Notes under the pieces: generated by a model
Told to the model about the DNA's origin: nothing
What the model saw: only the letters and a program-made list of their open reading frames with translations
Database searches by the model: none
Made by a program: the position numbers and the translations under genes
DNA from: an uncultured Clostridia bacterium
Lineage (GTDB): Bacteria; Bacillota; Clostridia; Oscillospirales; Ruminococcaceae
Assembly (NCBI GenBank): GCA_947389015.1
Contig: CANDVA010000012.1
Coordinates: 31,904 to 95,903, forward strand
Direction of reading: 5' to 3'
Length of the DNA stretch: 64,000 bases
In this document: one piece after another, positions 16,577-27,825 of the stretch
How positions within the stretch are numbered: the first letter of the stretch is position 1
Layout of the letters: every line of letters starts with the position of its first letter

Positions 16577-17047
16577 TTACCACTTAAAGTGAGCAAATGC
16601 CTTATTAGCCTCTGCCATCTTGTGGGTATCGTCACGCTTTTTGCACGCGCCGCCCTGATTGTTCAGCGCGTCGCATATCTCGTTTGCAAGTCTTTCTTTC
16701 ATAGTCTTTTCGCTGCGGTCGCGGCTGTACTTGGTTATCCAACGCAAGCCGAGAGTGCGGCGTCTTTCGGGACGAACCTCCATAGGAACCTGGTAGGTCG
16801 CACCGCCGACACGTCTTGCCTTGACCTCGAGCTGGGGCATAATGTTCTCCATTGCCTCCTCGAAAGCCTCAAGCGGCTCCTTGCCGGTCTTTTCGGCAAC
16901 AATCTCAAACGCGCCGTAAACGATCTTCTGGGCCACGCCCTTCTTTCCGTCAAGCATGATGTTGTTGATAAGTCTTGTTACCAACTCCGAACCGTAAAGC
17001 GGATCCGGCAGAACCTCACGCTTGGGGACATTACCTCTTCTTGGCAC
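16577..17047 (-). CDS. rpsG: 30S ribosomal protein S7
   Basis: 156 residues starting at GTG, translated [20 protein letters not shown], the standard S7 N-terminus. The central region has [15 protein letters not shown] and the [19 protein letters not shown] loop. S7 organises the 3' domain of 16S rRNA. I reject the longer frame beginning at 17143: AAGGAGGG lies 8 bases before the GTG at 17047, and the extra 32 residues match nothing in S7. Confidence 0.97.
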   Translation of the reverse strand: MPRRGNVPKREVLPDPLYGSELVTRLINNIMLDGKKGVAQKIVYGAFEIVAEKTGKEPLEAFEEAMENIMPQLEVKARRVGGATYQVPMEVRPERRRTLGLRWITKYSRDRSEKTMKERLANEICDALNNQGGACKKRDDTHKMAEANKAFAHFKW

Positions 17048-17202
17048 TTTAACTTCCCTCCTTACATTATTGCGGGGCATCCGTTGCGGATGATCCCCAA
17101 TGAAATCATAGGTACTCGAAAGCGTTTCACTCCCGCTATCCAAACAAAAGGCAATGCTTTATTGCTAAATAATGCCTGTTTGACAGCTTTCAGGAATTGA
17201 AA

Positions 17203-17628
17203 TCAAGCCTTCTTTCCTGCCTTCGGACGCTTTGCACCGTACTTGGAGCGTCCCTGCATTCTTTTGTCAACGCCCTGAGCGTCGAGAGTTCCTCTTACGA
17301 TGTGGTAACGCACACCGGGGAGGTCCTTGACACGTCCGCCTCTAATAAGTACGACGGAGTGCTCCTGCAGTTTGTGTCCGATACCGGGGATATACGCCGT
17401 GACCTCGTAGCCGTTGGATATCTTGACTCTGGCAACCTTTCTCATAGCCGAGTTAGGCTTTTTGGGAGTCTGAGTTCTTACAGCGGTGCATACTCCGCGC
17501 TTTTGGGGAGAGTGCTGGTCAATCTGCTCCTTGTGGAGGGTATTCATACCTTTCTGGAGCGCCGGCGCCTTGGATTTCTTGGTAGAAACCTGACGACCCT
17601 TGCGAACAAGCTGGTTAAACGTAGGCAC
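17203..17628 (-). CDS. rpsL: 30S ribosomal protein S12
   Basis: 141 residues starting at a GTG preceded by GGAAGAGGTG. S12 lies at the decoding centre. The two loops where streptomycin-resistance changes occur are wild type: [11 protein letters not shown] near residue 53 and [14 protein letters not shown] near 100. The C-terminal tail is rich in Lys and Gly ([14 protein letters not shown]). It leads the rpsL-rpsG-fusA unit. Confidence 0.98.
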   Translation of the reverse strand: MPTFNQLVRKGRQVSTKKSKAPALQKGMNTLHKEQIDQHSPQKRGVCTAVRTQTPKKPNSAMRKVARVKISNGYEVTAYIPGIGHKLQEHSVVLIRGGRVKDLPGVRYHIVRGTLDAQGVDKRMQGRSKYGAKRPKAGKKA

Positions 17629-17713
17629 TATTTTTCACCTCTTCCTTAAATATAAAATATTCCGTGTATTATTATTTCCTCTTATAGAAAAATATACTAA
17701 CACACATTCATAA

Positions 17714-17742
17714 ATTATATAGAAAAAAGCGGCGTTTGTCAA
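17714..17742 (-). promoter_or_regulatory. Promoter of rpsL-rpsG-fusA, embedded in the rpoC terminator
   Basis: Minus strand TTGACA (17737-17742), 17 bases, TATAAT (17714-17719). The -35 box and the spacer lie on the descending arm and T-run of the rpoC terminator, so one sequence serves both. Confidence 0.8.
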
Positions 17743-17775
17743 GGCTTTTTTCAAAACTTTGTGACAACCGCCGCT
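17728..17775 (-). terminator. Intrinsic terminator of rpoB-rpoC
   Basis: AGCGGCG-x-TTGTCA pairs across a loop of about 21 bases and is followed on the minus strand by TTTTTTC. It starts about 50 bases beyond the rpoC stop. Confidence 0.85.
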
Positions 17776-17822
17776 AAAAATTATTTATAAAATTTGCTTT
17801 TTGTGCATTTTAACGAACACTG

Positions 17823-20800
17823 TCATGCGTTCTCATCTACCGTGGTGCCGCCGTCGGTCTCCATAGGGGGAACGATCTCGGTATTGACGTTCAACGCGTC
17901 ATCAATATGTCCCTCAAGTTCAGCGGTCAGAGCGTCCTGCTCCGCCTTAGCCTCCGCCTCGGCAGCCGCCGCGGCTGCTTCCTCTTGCGCTTTGAGTCCC
18001 GTACCCGCGGGAATAAGCTTACCGATTATGATGTTCTCTTTAAGACCCGTAAGCGGATCGACCTTGCCACGGATAGCTGCCTCTGTGAGCACTCTCGTGG
18101 TCTCCTGGAATGATGCTGCCGACATAAAGCTGTCCGTCGCCAGAGACGCCTTTGTGATACCGAGAAGTACGGGTTCGCAGGTAGGCATTTCGACCGTCTC
18201 GCCCTGTTCCGCGCGCTCTTTCAGTTCGTCGCACATCGCAACATATTCGTTCTTTCCGACTACCGATCCCGCAAGAAGCGTACTGCTTCCCGGCTCAATG
18301 ATCCGTACCTTGCGCATCATCTGACGCACGATGACCTCAATGTGCTTGTCGTTAATATCAACACCCTGCTGACGGTACGGCTTCTGAACTTCGCTGATAA
18401 GGTAATCCTGAACAGCCTTTTCGCCCTTTACAGCCAGAACGTCCGGCGGGTTGATAGAGCCCTCTGTCAGCGGGTCGCCCACTTCGACGCGGTCACCGTC
18501 CTGAACCTTCGGACGGTATCCGAATGGTACGGCATACGCCTCCTCGGTGCCGTCGTCGGCAGTGATTATAGCATGACGCGTTTTCTTGATTTCTTCGAAC
18601 CTTACCGTGCCCGCGATCCTTGTGATGATCGCCGCGTTCTTCGGGTGACGGCTCTCGAACAGTTCTTCGACACGCGGAAGACCCTGTGTGATATCGTCCG
18701 CGCCGACAACGCCGCCCGTATGGAAGTTACGCATCGTAAGCTGCGTACCGGGCTCTCCGATAGACTGCGCCGCGATAACGCCCACAGCCTCGCCCTTGGT
18801 GATCAGCTGACCGTTTGCGAGTGAAGCGCCGTAGCACTTCGCGCACACGCCGTTTCTCAGTTCGCACGTGAGCACCGAGCGCACCTTTACGCGCTCAACT
18901 CCCGTTTTAACTATCTTAGCCGCGTCACTGTCCGTGAGCAGCTTGTCTTTTGATATGGTGAACGAGCCGTCGGGAGCAGTGAAATCATCCGCCAGGAAGC
19001 GTCCGACAAGTCTCTCGCTGAGCTTTTCGATAAGCTCTCCGCCCTCGCGTATCTCGTAGACCTCGATACCGTTTGTCGTTCCGCAGTCGTCGCCGCGGAT
19101 AATTACCTCCTGCGATACGTCGACAAGACGTCTCGTCAGATATCCCGAGTCGGCGGTACGGAGTGCTGTATCGGCAAGTCCTTTACGTGCGCCGCGCGAG
19201 GAGATGAAGTATTCGAGGACGTTCAGACCCTCACGGTAATTGGCTTTGATAGGCATTTCTATCGTCGCGCCCGAGGTGTTTGCAATAAGTCCGCGCATAC
19301 CCGCGAGCTGTCTTATCTGAGCGTCCGAACCACGCGCGCCCGAGTCAGCCATCATGTAGATGTTGTTATAGTGATCGAGGTTGTTGGTAAGCGCGGTCGA
19401 GACTTGTTTTGTCGCGTGTTCCCAAATATCGATAAAGTTCTTTTTGCGTTCGTTGTCGGAAATAAAGCCGCGCGAGAACCTCTTGTTAATAAACGCTATC
19501 TTTTCGTCCGCCTGCTTGATGATTTCTGCCTTCTGAGGGGGAATCTCGGCGTCGCAGACCGCAACGGTGATTCCCGAACGGGTAGAGTATTTATAGCCCA
19601 TGGCCTTGATATTATCAAGCAGCTTTGCCGTGCGGGCGGTACCGTGTATTTTCAGACAGCGGTCAATGATCTTTCCGAGCTCCTGCTTTCTTACCTTAAA
19701 TCCTATCTCGTAATCCAGCTGATGATCGGGATCGCTTCTGTCAACGTAACCCAGATCCTGCGGTATATGCTCGTTGAAGATTATACGTCCCGCCGTAGTG
19801 GGTACTATTCTTGTTATGACGGTATCGCCAAGATCTTTCGTAACACGAACCTTTATAGCCGCATGAATGGAGATCACACCGTCCTGATATGCCATTATAG
19901 CCTCGTTAGCGTCGCGGAACACCTTGCCCTCGCCCTTTTCGCCCGCCTTGTCAATGGTCAGGTAATAGGAGCCGAGCACCATATCCTGCGTAGGAACGGT
20001 AACGGGCTTTCCGTCTGATGGCTTAAGGAGGTTCTTTGCGGCAAGCATAAGAGTTTTTGCCTCCTCCTGTGCCTCTTTGGAGAGCGGAAGATGTACTGCC
20101 ATCTGATCGCCGTCGAAGTCCGCGTTGAACGCGGTACAGCACAGCGGATGCAGTTTGATGGCGCGTCCCTCGACCAGTATCGGCGAGAACGCCTGGATAC
20201 CAAGTCTGTGTAGCGTAGGCGCGCGGTTGAGCAATACGGGGTGATCCTTGATAACTTCCTCAAGAGAATCCCAGACCTTATCGTCCGCGCGTTCAACAAG
20301 CTTTTTCGCCTGTTTAATGTTGGACGACACATCGCGCTTCACCAGATCGCGCAGTACAAACGGCTTGAACAGCTCCAGCGCCATTTCCTTAGGCAGACCG
20401 CACTGCTCCATTTTCAGCTCGGGACCTACGACGATAACCGAACGTCCCGAATAGTCGACACGCTTACCGAGCAGATTCTGACGGAAACGTCCCTGCTTGC
20501 CCTTGAGCATATCGGACAGCGACTTCAGCGGACGGTTGTTGGAGCCCGTGTAGGCTCTTCCGTGTCTGCCATTGTCTATCAGCGCGTCAACAGCCTCCTG
20601 GAGCATACGCTTCTCGTTGCGCACGATAAGATCGGGTGCTTTTTTGGAGAGCAAATCCTTAAGTCGGTTATTTCTCATTACGACCTTGCGGTAAAGTTCG
20701 TTAAGGTCGGAGGTTGCGTAGCGACCCCCGTCCAGCTGTACCATGGGACGGATATCGGGCGGAATTACGGGAATTACGTCCAGTATCATCCATTCGGGAC

Positions 20801-21473
20801 GGTTTCCGCTGTTCTTGAACGCCTCGATAACGTCAAGTCTGCGCAGCAGCTTTACCTGCTTCTGACCCGCGGATGTGGTCTCCAATTCGGCTCTGAGCTC
20901 GTCCTCCAGAGCGTCAAGGTCTATCTCGGTGAGCAGCTCCTTTATAGCCTCCGCGCCCATTCCCGCGCGGAACGTATCGATACCCGAGTACTTGGAGGCG
21001 TACTGTCCGTACTCCTCCTCGGTGAGCAGCTGTTTCTTTACCAGCCCCGTTTTTTCACCCGGGTCGATAACTATATATTTGGTGAAATAAAGTACCTCCT
21101 CCAATTTCTTGGGCGTGAGGTCGAGAACCTGACCGATACGGCTCGGAGTACCCTTATAGTACCAGATATGCGACACGGGAGCAGCAAGCTCGATATGTCC
21201 CATACGCTCGCGTCGAACCTTGCTGCGCGTTACCTCAACGCCGCACTTTTCGCATATCTTGCCCTTAAAGCGTATTCTCTTGTACTTTCCGCAGTTACAC
21301 TCCCAGTCCTTCTGCGGCCCAAAAATCCTTTCGCAGAAAAGACCGAATTTTTCAGGCTTCTGGCTGCGGTAATTTATCGTTTCGGCACGCTGAACCTCGC
21401 CGTGCGACCATTCGCGTATCTGCTCGGGAGAAGCAAGTCCTATTTTCATAGACTCGAAAACACTAAAGCTCAT
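17823..21473 (-). CDS. rpoC: RNA polymerase beta-prime subunit
   Basis: 1216 residues, the expected length for Clostridia without the large proteobacterial insertion. N-terminal zinc-binding [20 protein letters not shown] is seen in pieces near residue 58, the catalytic magnesium loop NADFDGDQM near 450, bridge and trigger regions with [16 protein letters not shown] (read as two halves) near 910, and the C-terminal [18 protein letters not shown] short Ala/Glu-rich tail follows. It begins 38 bases after rpoB and ends before a terminator. Confidence 0.98.
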   Translation of the reverse strand: MSFSVFESMKIGLASPEQIREWSHGEVQRAETINYRSQKPEKFGLFCERIFGPQKDWECNCGKYKRIRFKGKICEKCGVEVTRSKVRRERMGHIELAAPVSHIWYYKGTPSRIGQVLDLTPKKLEEVLYFTKYIVIDPGEKTGLVKKQLLTEEEYGQYASKYSGIDTFRAGMGAEAIKELLTEIDLDALEDELRAELETTSAGQKQVKLLRRLDVIEAFKNSGNRPEWMILDVIPVIPPDIRPMVQLDGGRYATSDLNELYRKVVMRNNRLKDLLSKKAPDLIVRNEKRMLQEAVDALIDNGRHGRAYTGSNNRPLKSLSDMLKGKQGRFRQNLLGKRVDYSGRSVIVVGPELKMEQCGLPKEMALELFKPFVLRDLVKRDVSSNIKQAKKLVERADDKVWDSLEEVIKDHPVLLNRAPTLHRLGIQAFSPILVEGRAIKLHPLCCTAFNADFDGDQMAVHLPLSKEAQEEAKTLMLAAKNLLKPSDGKPVTVPTQDMVLGSYYLTIDKAGEKGEGKVFRDANEAIMAYQDGVISIHAAIKVRVTKDLGDTVITRIVPTTAGRIIFNEHIPQDLGYVDRSDPDHQLDYEIGFKVRKQELGKIIDRCLKIHGTARTAKLLDNIKAMGYKYSTRSGITVAVCDAEIPPQKAEIIKQADEKIAFINKRFSRGFISDNERKKNFIDIWEHATKQVSTALTNNLDHYNNIYMMADSGARGSDAQIRQLAGMRGLIANTSGATIEMPIKANYREGLNVLEYFISSRGARKGLADTALRTADSGYLTRRLVDVSQEVIIRGDDCGTTNGIEVYEIREGGELIEKLSERLVGRFLADDFTAPDGSFTISKDKLLTDSDAAKIVKTGVERVKVRSVLTCELRNGVCAKCYGASLANGQLITKGEAVGVIAAQSIGEPGTQLTMRNFHTGGVVGADDITQGLPRVEELFESRHPKNAAIITRIAGTVRFEEIKKTRHAIITADDGTEEAYAVPFGYRPKVQDGDRVEVGDPLTEGSINPPDVLAVKGEKAVQDYLISEVQKPYRQQGVDINDKHIEVIVRQMMRKVRIIEPGSSTLLAGSVVGKNEYVAMCDELKERAEQGETVEMPTCEPVLLGITKASLATDSFMSAASFQETTRVLTEAAIRGKVDPLTGLKENIIIGKLIPAGTGLKAQEEAAAAAAEAEAKAEQDALTAELEGHIDDALNVNTEIVPPMETDGGTTVDENA

Positions 21474-21511
21474 TATATTACCTCGTTTTCATATTATCGG
21501 ACTTTCGATCC

Positions 21512-24500
21512 TCAATCGTCGAAATCGTCATCCTCGTCGCCGCTGTCGCTGTCGGAGGGATCGCCGAATTCGTTCTCGTCCTCGTCGTCGAGACCGTCGT
21601 CAAAATCCGCGTCCTCGTCGTCGTATTCTTCATCATCGTCGAACATATCGCTGTCGTCGCTGTCGACAACGCCGCCCGCGTCTGCCGCGTCGGTCACTTC
21701 AAAGCCCGCTCTGTTCAGATCGTCATCGTCGGATCTGTAGTCCTCGCTGAAGTTCTGCTTGCCGTAGCTTGAGTCGTCATCGTCAAAGTCATCCTTGAGA
21801 TCGATCTCCTTGCCCGTATCGTCGAGAATTCTGATATCAAGCCCCAGACCCTGCAGCTCGCTAACCATTACCTTGAAAGATTCGGGAACGCCCGGCTTCG
21901 GCACGGGTTCGCCCTTGACAATGTGCTCGTAGGTCTTCTGACGACCCATAAGGTCATCCGACTTGACGGTCAGTATCTCCTGAAGCGTATAAGCCGCGCC
22001 GTAAGCTTCAAGAGCCCATACCTCCATCTCACCGAAACGCTGTCCGCCGAACTGAGCCTTACCGCCCAGAGGCTGCTGTGTAACGAGCGAGTACGGACCC
22101 GTTGAACGCGCGTGTATCTTATCGTCGACCAGATGATGCAGTTTAAGATAGTACATATATCCGACGGTTACGGGGCTGTCGAATTTCTCGCCCGTTCTTC
22201 CGTCGATAAGCTGCGTTTTGCAGTCGCTTGTCCACGCCAGCTTTGTGAAATCAATGCCTTCGCCGCCCTCGCCGAGGAGCTCCTTGCGCTTGCCGCGAGC
22301 CTCGTCGTACAGCGCGCGGATATCCTGTTCGTGAGCGCCGTCGAATACGGGCGTGGCGATCTTCCAGCCGAGCGCTTTCGCGACATAACCGAGGTGTACC
22401 TCAAGAACCTGACCGATGTTCATACGCGAAGGTACGCCCAGCGGGTTCAGTACGATATCAAGCGGCGTACCGTCGGGCAGGAACGGCATATCCTCCTGCT
22501 TGAGGATACGGGAAACGACGCCCTTGTTTCCGTGACGACCCGCCATTTTATCACCGACGGATATCTTACGCTTCTGCGCTATATAAACGCGAACCTTTTC
22601 GTTTACTCCGGGCGACAGATCGTCGCAGTTTTCGCGGTTGAACACCTTAACGTCAACGACTATGCCGCTCTCGCCGTGTGCAACTCTCAGCGAGTTGTCG
22701 CGCACCTCGCGAGCTTTTTCGCCGAAGATCGCGCGCAGCAGCTTTTCCTCCGCGGTAAGCTCCGTCTCGCCCTTGGGCGACACCTTGCCGACCAGAATAT
22801 CGCCCGAGTGGACGTCCGCGCCTATTCTGATTATGCCGCGGTCGTCAAGATCCTTCAAAACCTCGCCGCTGAGGTTAGGAATATCGCGGGTGATCTCCTC
22901 CGGACCGAGCTTTGTTTCACGGCATTCGAGTTCGTATTCCCCTATATGGATTGACGTGTACACGTCGTCGTAGACCAGTTTTTCATTGATAAGGACAGCG
23001 TCCTCGTAGTTGTAGCCTTCCCAGGTCATAAAGCCGATGAGGGCGTTCTTTCCCAGTGCGATCTCGCCCATCTTGGTAGCGGGACCGTCGGCGATAACGT
23101 CGCCCTTGGAGACGCGCTCACCCATGCTGACGATGGGGCGCTGATTTACGCAGTTGCCCTGATTGGAACGCTTGAATTTGATAAGTCTGTAAATGTGCTC
23201 TCTGCCGTCGTCGGAGTTGATAATGATGCGGTCCGCCGATACCTCGGAGACAACGCCGTTCTCCTTTGCACAGATAACCACGCCCGAGTCCACGGCAGCC
23301 TTGTATTCCATACCCGTGCCTACGATAGGATTGTCCGTTACCATAAGCGGAACAGCCTGACGCTGCATATTCGCACCCATAAGCGCACGGTTCGCGTCGT
23401 CGTTTTCAAGGAACGGGATCATAGCTGTAGCCACTGATACCATCATTTTCGGCGATACGTCCATGAAATCCACCTTTTCGCGCTCTATCTCAAGGATAGC
23501 GTCGCGGCAGCGGGCGTTCACGCGCGGTCTCGCGAAGCAGCCGTTTTCGTCAAGTGGTTCGTTGGCCTGCGCAACGACATAGTTGTCCTCAACATCGGCA
23601 GTCATGTAGACTACGTCATCGAGCACCTTGCCCGTCGTCTTGTCGACCCTTCGATAGGGGGCTTCGATAAAGCCGTATACGTTTATCCTTGCGAACGTCG
23701 CAAGGTAGGAGATAAGTCCGATGTTAGGACCCTCGGGGGTCTCGATAGGACACATACGTCCGTAGTGCGAGAAATGTACGTCGCGGACTTCAAAGCCCGC
23801 GCGGTCACGCGAAAGTCCGCCCGGACCGAGCGAGGACAGACGGCGCTTGTGAGTAAGCTCCGCAAGCGGGTTGTTCTGATCCATAAACTGCGACAGCGGG
23901 GAAGAGCCGAAGAACTCTTTCATAGCCGCGATAACCTGCTTCGCGTTGATAAGCGACGCCGGCGTTACCTTTTCGGTATCGTTCGCCTGAAGTCCCATTC
24001 TCTCGCGTATAGTGCGTTCCATTCTCGTGAAGCCTATCCTGAACTGATTCTGCAGCAGCTCGCCCACGCAGCGGATGCGTCTGTTGCCCAGATGGTCGAT
24101 ATCGTCCGCGTCGCCGACTCCCTCGTTGAGGTTGATGAAGTAGCCGACTACCGCAAAGATATCCTCCAGCGTGATATGCTTGGGAATAAGCTCGTCGGAG
24201 CGCTTTGCGATAAGCTCAGCGAGCATTTCCTTGTCGTCTCCCGCTTCCTCGAGGATATCCGCGAGTACGCCAAACTTGACCTGCTCGTTGATGCCGAGAG
24301 CCTCAACGTCCAGATCGCCGGTATACAGATGAATGTCGACCATGCCGTTGCCGACAATTTTCATCACGCCCTCGCCGCTTGGCTTTTGAACGGAGACCTC
24401 CATAACGCCCGCGTTCTGTATCTCCATAGCCATTTCGGCGGTGATGATGCCGCCCTCCTCGGCGAGCAGCTCGCCGGAAAGGGGCGCGACAACATTCTCG

Positions 24501-25381
24501 GCGGCTCTTTTGCCTGTAAGCCTCTGAGCGATGCCGAGCTTTTTGTTATATTTATAACGCCCGAAACGTGACAGATCATATCTTTTGGCGTCAAAAAACA
24601 GGTTGTCGAGGGTGGTTCTCGCCGAGTCCACAGTAGCGGGCTCGCCGGGGCGGAGCTTTCTGTAAACCTCGAGCAGAGCTTCCTCCTCGTTCTTCGTGTT
24701 ATCCTTGCCGTTTTCAATGGTAACGGTTATTCTCGGATCCTCGCCGAACTTGCCGATAAGGTCGCTGTCGCTCGACAGACCGATAGCGCGCAGGAACGTA
24801 GTACACGGGAACTTTCTGTTCTTGTCGATACGCACGTAAAACACGTCCGAGCCGTCCATTTCAAGCTCGAGCCACGCGCCTCTGTTCGGGATAACGGTAG
24901 CCTTGAACAGCTTTTTGCCTGTTTTATCGTAATCAAAGCCGTAATACACGCCCGGTGAACGAACGAGCTGCGAAACGACAACGCGCTCCGAGCCGTTGAT
25001 AACGAACGTACCGCTTTCGGTCATCAGCGGCATGTCGCCCATAAAGATCTCGTTGTCTATGATCTCGCCGGTCTCCTTGTTGAGCAGGCTCGCAGTGACT
25101 TTTAAGGGTGCGGCGTAGGTTGCGTCGCGCTCCTTGCACTCCTCGATAGAGTACTTGGTGTTTTCCTCGAGGCGGTAATTCACAAAAGAAAGCTCAAACT
25201 TGCCGTTCGAGTCAATAATCGGAGATACGTCCTTGAAAACCTCTTTTATTCCGTCGGTCAGAAACCATTCGTAAGAGTCTTTCTGAATACCGATGAGGTT
25301 CGGCATATCGATGACCTCATTGATTTTAGAGAAGCTCTGTCTCGTAGTTTTTCCCGACTGTACAGGCTTTGTATTCACCAT
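21512..25381 (-). CDS. rpoB: RNA polymerase beta subunit with long acidic C-terminal tail
   Basis: 1289 residues. Core regions are clear: [20 protein letters not shown] and [10 protein letters not shown] (rifampicin pocket, wild-type residues), [16 protein letters not shown], the KRNAL-like [19 protein letters not shown], and the C-terminal [17 protein letters not shown]. After the usual end near [17 protein letters not shown] come roughly 95 residues that are mostly Asp, Glu and Ser (21515-21797). The tail carries few hydrophobic residues and looks disordered. The ATG follows AAGGAG, and the promoter lies about 80 bases upstream. Confidence 0.98.
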   Translation of the reverse strand: MVNTKPVQSGKTTRQSFSKINEVIDMPNLIGIQKDSYEWFLTDGIKEVFKDVSPIIDSNGKFELSFVNYRLEENTKYSIEECKERDATYAAPLKVTASLLNKETGEIIDNEIFMGDMPLMTESGTFVINGSERVVVSQLVRSPGVYYGFDYDKTGKKLFKATVIPNRGAWLELEMDGSDVFYVRIDKNRKFPCTTFLRAIGLSSDSDLIGKFGEDPRITVTIENGKDNTKNEEEALLEVYRKLRPGEPATVDSARTTLDNLFFDAKRYDLSRFGRYKYNKKLGIAQRLTGKRAAENVVAPLSGELLAEEGGIITAEMAMEIQNAGVMEVSVQKPSGEGVMKIVGNGMVDIHLYTGDLDVEALGINEQVKFGVLADILEEAGDDKEMLAELIAKRSDELIPKHITLEDIFAVVGYFINLNEGVGDADDIDHLGNRRIRCVGELLQNQFRIGFTRMERTIRERMGLQANDTEKVTPASLINAKQVIAAMKEFFGSSPLSQFMDQNNPLAELTHKRRLSSLGPGGLSRDRAGFEVRDVHFSHYGRMCPIETPEGPNIGLISYLATFARINVYGFIEAPYRRVDKTTGKVLDDVVYMTADVEDNYVVAQANEPLDENGCFARPRVNARCRDAILEIEREKVDFMDVSPKMMVSVATAMIPFLENDDANRALMGANMQRQAVPLMVTDNPIVGTGMEYKAAVDSGVVICAKENGVVSEVSADRIIINSDDGREHIYRLIKFKRSNQGNCVNQRPIVSMGERVSKGDVIADGPATKMGEIALGKNALIGFMTWEGYNYEDAVLINEKLVYDDVYTSIHIGEYELECRETKLGPEEITRDIPNLSGEVLKDLDDRGIIRIGADVHSGDILVGKVSPKGETELTAEEKLLRAIFGEKAREVRDNSLRVAHGESGIVVDVKVFNRENCDDLSPGVNEKVRVYIAQKRKISVGDKMAGRHGNKGVVSRILKQEDMPFLPDGTPLDIVLNPLGVPSRMNIGQVLEVHLGYVAKALGWKIATPVFDGAHEQDIRALYDEARGKRKELLGEGGEGIDFTKLAWTSDCKTQLIDGRTGEKFDSPVTVGYMYYLKLHHLVDDKIHARSTGPYSLVTQQPLGGKAQFGGQRFGEMEVWALEAYGAAYTLQEILTVKSDDLMGRQKTYEHIVKGEPVPKPGVPESFKVMVSELQGLGLDIRILDDTGKEIDLKDDFDDDDSSYGKQNFSEDYRSDDDDLNRAGFEVTDAADAGGVVDSDDSDMFDDDEEYDDEDADFDDGLDDEDENEFGDPSDSDSGDEDDDFDD

Positions 25382-25460
25382 CGGCTTTAATCACTCCTTA
25401 ATAAATAGCACGGATTTTTAGGCAGAAATAGCCTATAACTCCATTATGATACATTTTAAT

Positions 25461-25489
25461 ATTTTACCACAAACGGAACAATTTGTCAA
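25461..25489 (-). promoter_or_regulatory. Promoter of rpoB-rpoC
   Basis: Minus strand TTGACA (25484-25489), 17 bases, TAAAAT (25461-25466). No rplJL genes precede rpoB in this window, so this appears to be the main promoter. Confidence 0.8.
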
Positions 25490-25550
25490 GGGCAAATTTC
25501 AAAAAATTTTAAATAACCGCAAATTTCCCCAAACATTCGCTTTGCGGCGG

Positions 25551-26144
25551 TCAGTTGAACAGATTTTGAATCCACTCGTATATCGCGAATTTTACCGTGA
25601 TTTTCTGCGGTTTTCCGAAGCTTTCCAGTACGTGTTCCGTGTTATCTTCCGTTTCGGTCTGCTCCGAGACGGCGGGCAGACAGAGCTGCGGGAAAATCAC
25701 GCACCACCAGTTGTGACCCTCGCCGCTGCCGAGCGTTATGCGCAGAGCCGTATATTTGCCCGCGGGGAGTATCAGGCGGTCATATTCGCGGGTGGTGAAA
25801 TACATATCGGTAAGCTCGGCTTTCGCGCCGTAGTCAAATCCGCGCTCACGGAGGAATTTCGTGCAGCGGCGCTCGATCTCGGGGAGAAGCTCACGGGCAC
25901 GCACCTCGGCGGCGGCAAGGTTTCCGCAGTCCGAGAGCTCGCCGCCGTATTCCTCGAGCAGGAAATCGCGCAGCTCGAGCTTTACCGCCTGATCCTCCCC
26001 GCTGTCCGAGTTCGCGGGGATATGCAGCCGAAGCACCTCTCCGCGCACGCTTCCGCAGTCAGCGGCGAAGGTCTCAAACGCCGCGAAAGTCAGCGAGATC
26101 GCTATTCCCGCAATAAGTACGATAGTCACAAAAATGTCTCTCAT
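25551..26144 (-). CDS. spoIIR: Stage II sporulation protein R
   Basis: 197 residues. The hallmark phrases of SpoIIR are present: RLHIPANSDSGEDQAVK near residue 45 and GSGEGHNWWCVIFPQLC near 140. SpoIIR is the signal made in the forespore under sigma-F; it is secreted to the intermembrane space and triggers SpoIIGA to process pro-sigma-E in the mother cell. An N-terminal hydrophobic segment (residues 4-24) serves for export. The ATG at 26144 follows AAGGAGC; the ATG at 26165 does not have a ribosome site. It stands alone between rpoB and hprK and shows the organism has sporulation genes. Confidence 0.93.
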   Translation of the reverse strand: MRDIFVTIVLIAGIAISLTFAAFETFAADCGSVRGEVLRLHIPANSDSGEDQAVKLELRDFLLEEYGGELSDCGNLAAAEVRARELLPEIERRCTKFLRERGFDYGAKAELTDMYFTTREYDRLILPAGKYTALRITLGSGEGHNWWCVIFPQLCLPAVSEQTETEDNTEHVLESFGKPQKITVKFAIYEWIQNLFN

Positions 26145-26277
26145 ATTAAGCTCCTTTGTTGTCAATAATATCCAAAAGATATATTTTACATTATTGGCGG
26201 ATTTTTACAGCCTAAACAAAAGAGCGATCATATCGCGGTAAAAATTGTGAAAGATATCACAAAATTGCAAAAAACGC

Positions 26278-26306
26278 TTGCAATATTTGCAGCTTTGCTG
26301 TATAAT
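26278..26306 (+). promoter_or_regulatory. Promoter of the hprK-whiA-azlCD gene run
   Basis: TTGCAA (26278-26283), 17 bases, TATAAT (26301-26306), 67 bases before hprK. A short CGGGC/GCCCG stem (26341-26357) lies just before the ribosome site. Confidence 0.8.
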
Positions 26307-26372
26307 GGTACTTGTAGAGTTGTTTCTAAAAATAAATGTTCGGGCGCTAATTGCCCGAGAAAGGACATTGCT

Positions 26373-27344
26373 ATGCCTCTCGAGGAAATCACCAGGGAGT
26401 TTTCGTTCCCGCTAAGAAAATTGATTGACGAGTATAAGCCCGAAATTCTTTATATGCCCGAAAACGGAGAAAACCGTCTTATCTCAAATAACGATGTGAA
26501 TCGTCCGGGACTTCAGCTTGCCGGGTTTTATGAATATTTTGACAACAAGCGTATACAGGTAATGGGAAAAATGGAAAGCGCTTATCTTCAGGGGCTTGAT
26601 CCCGAGCTTCGCAGAAAGCGCATAGAGGATCTGTTAAGCTATCGTTTTCCCGCGCTTATCATTACGCGCAACGAGGAAGTTTTCCCGGAAATGCTTGAAA
26701 TGGCACCCAACTACGAGATACCCATTATGCGCACGGAGGAGAACACCACCGTGTTCATTTCAAAGCTTATGGCGTTCCTGAATATGCAGCTTGCGCCGAG
26801 AATAACACGCCACGGCGTTCTTATCGAGATATACGGCGAGGGCGTTATGATAATGGGCGAGAGCGGCGTAGGTAAGAGCGAGACCGCCGTCGAGCTTGTA
26901 AAGCGCGGTCACCGTCTTATCGCCGATGACGCGGTAGAGATACGCAAGGCGTCCAATATCACTTTGGTCGGCTCGTCGCCCGACAATATCCGACATTTCC
27001 TCGAGCTGCGCGGTATCGGTATCGTAAACGCGCGCCAGCTGTTCGGTATCGGCTCGGTAAAACTGTCCGAAAAGATAGATATGGTCGTTGAGATGGAGCT
27101 TTGGAACCCCGAGAAAACCTACGACAGAATGGGCGTTGATACGCACTATATGACAATTCTCGGCGTTAAAGTCCCGCTGCTGAATATCCCCGTCAAGCCC
27201 GGGCGCAACCTCGCGGTAATACTTGAGGTCGCGGCGATGAACAACCGCCAGAAGAAGATGGGCTACAACGCGGCAAAGGATCTGCTTCGCCAGCTTGGAA
27301 TGGACTCCGACAGCGAGGAGATCATGTCAGATCTTAATTTGTAA
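26373..27344 (+). CDS. hprK: HPr kinase/phosphorylase
   Basis: 323 residues. It phosphorylates and dephosphorylates Ser46 of HPr, the central signal of carbon catabolite control in Firmicutes. The P-loop GESGVGKSE is near residue 155, HRLIADDAVEI near 177, and the family signature LELRGIGIVNARQLFG near 203. The C-terminal KMGYNAAKDLL region is typical. The ATG at 26373 follows AAAGGAC; an upstream ATG at 26247 would add 42 unrelated residues that overlap the promoter. It is the first gene of a long plus-strand run, and overlaps the next gene by one base (TAATG). Confidence 0.97.
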   Translation: MPLEEITREFSFPLRKLIDEYKPEILYMPENGENRLISNNDVNRPGLQLAGFYEYFDNKRIQVMGKMESAYLQGLDPELRRKRIEDLLSYRFPALIITRNEEVFPEMLEMAPNYEIPIMRTEENTTVFISKLMAFLNMQLAPRITRHGVLIEIYGEGVMIMGESGVGKSETAVELVKRGHRLIADDAVEIRKASNITLVGSSPDNIRHFLELRGIGIVNARQLFGIGSVKLSEKIDMVVEMELWNPEKTYDRMGVDTHYMTILGVKVPLLNIPVKPGRNLAVILEVAAMNNRQKKMGYNAAKDLLRQLGMDSDSEEIMSDLNL

Positions 27345-27820
27345 TGGAAGAGATCGTTTTCGCGGGCTTTGACGGAGATGTCAACCCCGCGCGGTTTCTG
27401 GTAGAGCGAGTTTCCGCTCTATGCCGAAAGGTCATTATGCCGAACGACAACGCCCTTTCCGCCGCATTAATGCGAGGGGAGATCTCCCGAAAGCCCTTCG
27501 CAGTGATAATGACGGGGCAGAAGCTGTCTATTCGTTCAAAAATAGCGGTAGAGCGTTTTGCGAGAGCCGACTGCGGTATCATCGAAACGGATATTGACTG
27601 CGGCAGGGTCGTGCGTTTTTTTCGTGAAAACGGCTATGACGCGTATCTGTCGTCGGGCGCGGGTAATTCGTACTGCAACGCGGTTTACGCGGAGGTGCTG
27701 AAATTATATCCGCGCGGGCTGTTTCTGCATATTCCGACTATGGAAAATATTTCCGATTTCGGGGAGCTTGTAAAAGCTTTCGATAAATTTATTCGGGAAT
27801 TTGATTTTGAACAGGAGTAA
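27344..27820 (+). CDS. Divergent pyroglutamyl-peptidase I-like protein
   Basis: 158 residues, shorter than the usual 200-215 of family C15. The start FAGFDGDVNPA replaces the TGFEPFGG loop. The region GAGNSYCNAVYAEVL near 106 holds a Cys where the catalytic Cys of TAGTYVCN lies, and LFLHIPTMEN near 133 holds the matching His. A Glu in the middle (VERF region) could complete the triad. Known Pcp enzymes remove N-terminal pyroglutamate; whether this reduced version is active is uncertain. It overlaps hprK by one base and precedes glk by 5 bases. Confidence 0.65.
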   Translation: MEEIVFAGFDGDVNPARFLVERVSALCRKVIMPNDNALSAALMRGEISRKPFAVIMTGQKLSIRSKIAVERFARADCGIIETDIDCGRVVRFFRENGYDAYLSSGAGNSYCNAVYAEVLKLYPRGLFLHIPTMENISDFGELVKAFDKFIREFDFEQE

Positions 27821-27825
27821 TTCAT

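Noticed and set aside
20241..21740. Open frame of about 500 codons on the plus strand across the rpoC-rpoB junction
   Set aside because: Antisense of two essential genes; ends in a low-complexity Ser run that is the reverse of the RpoB acidic tail.
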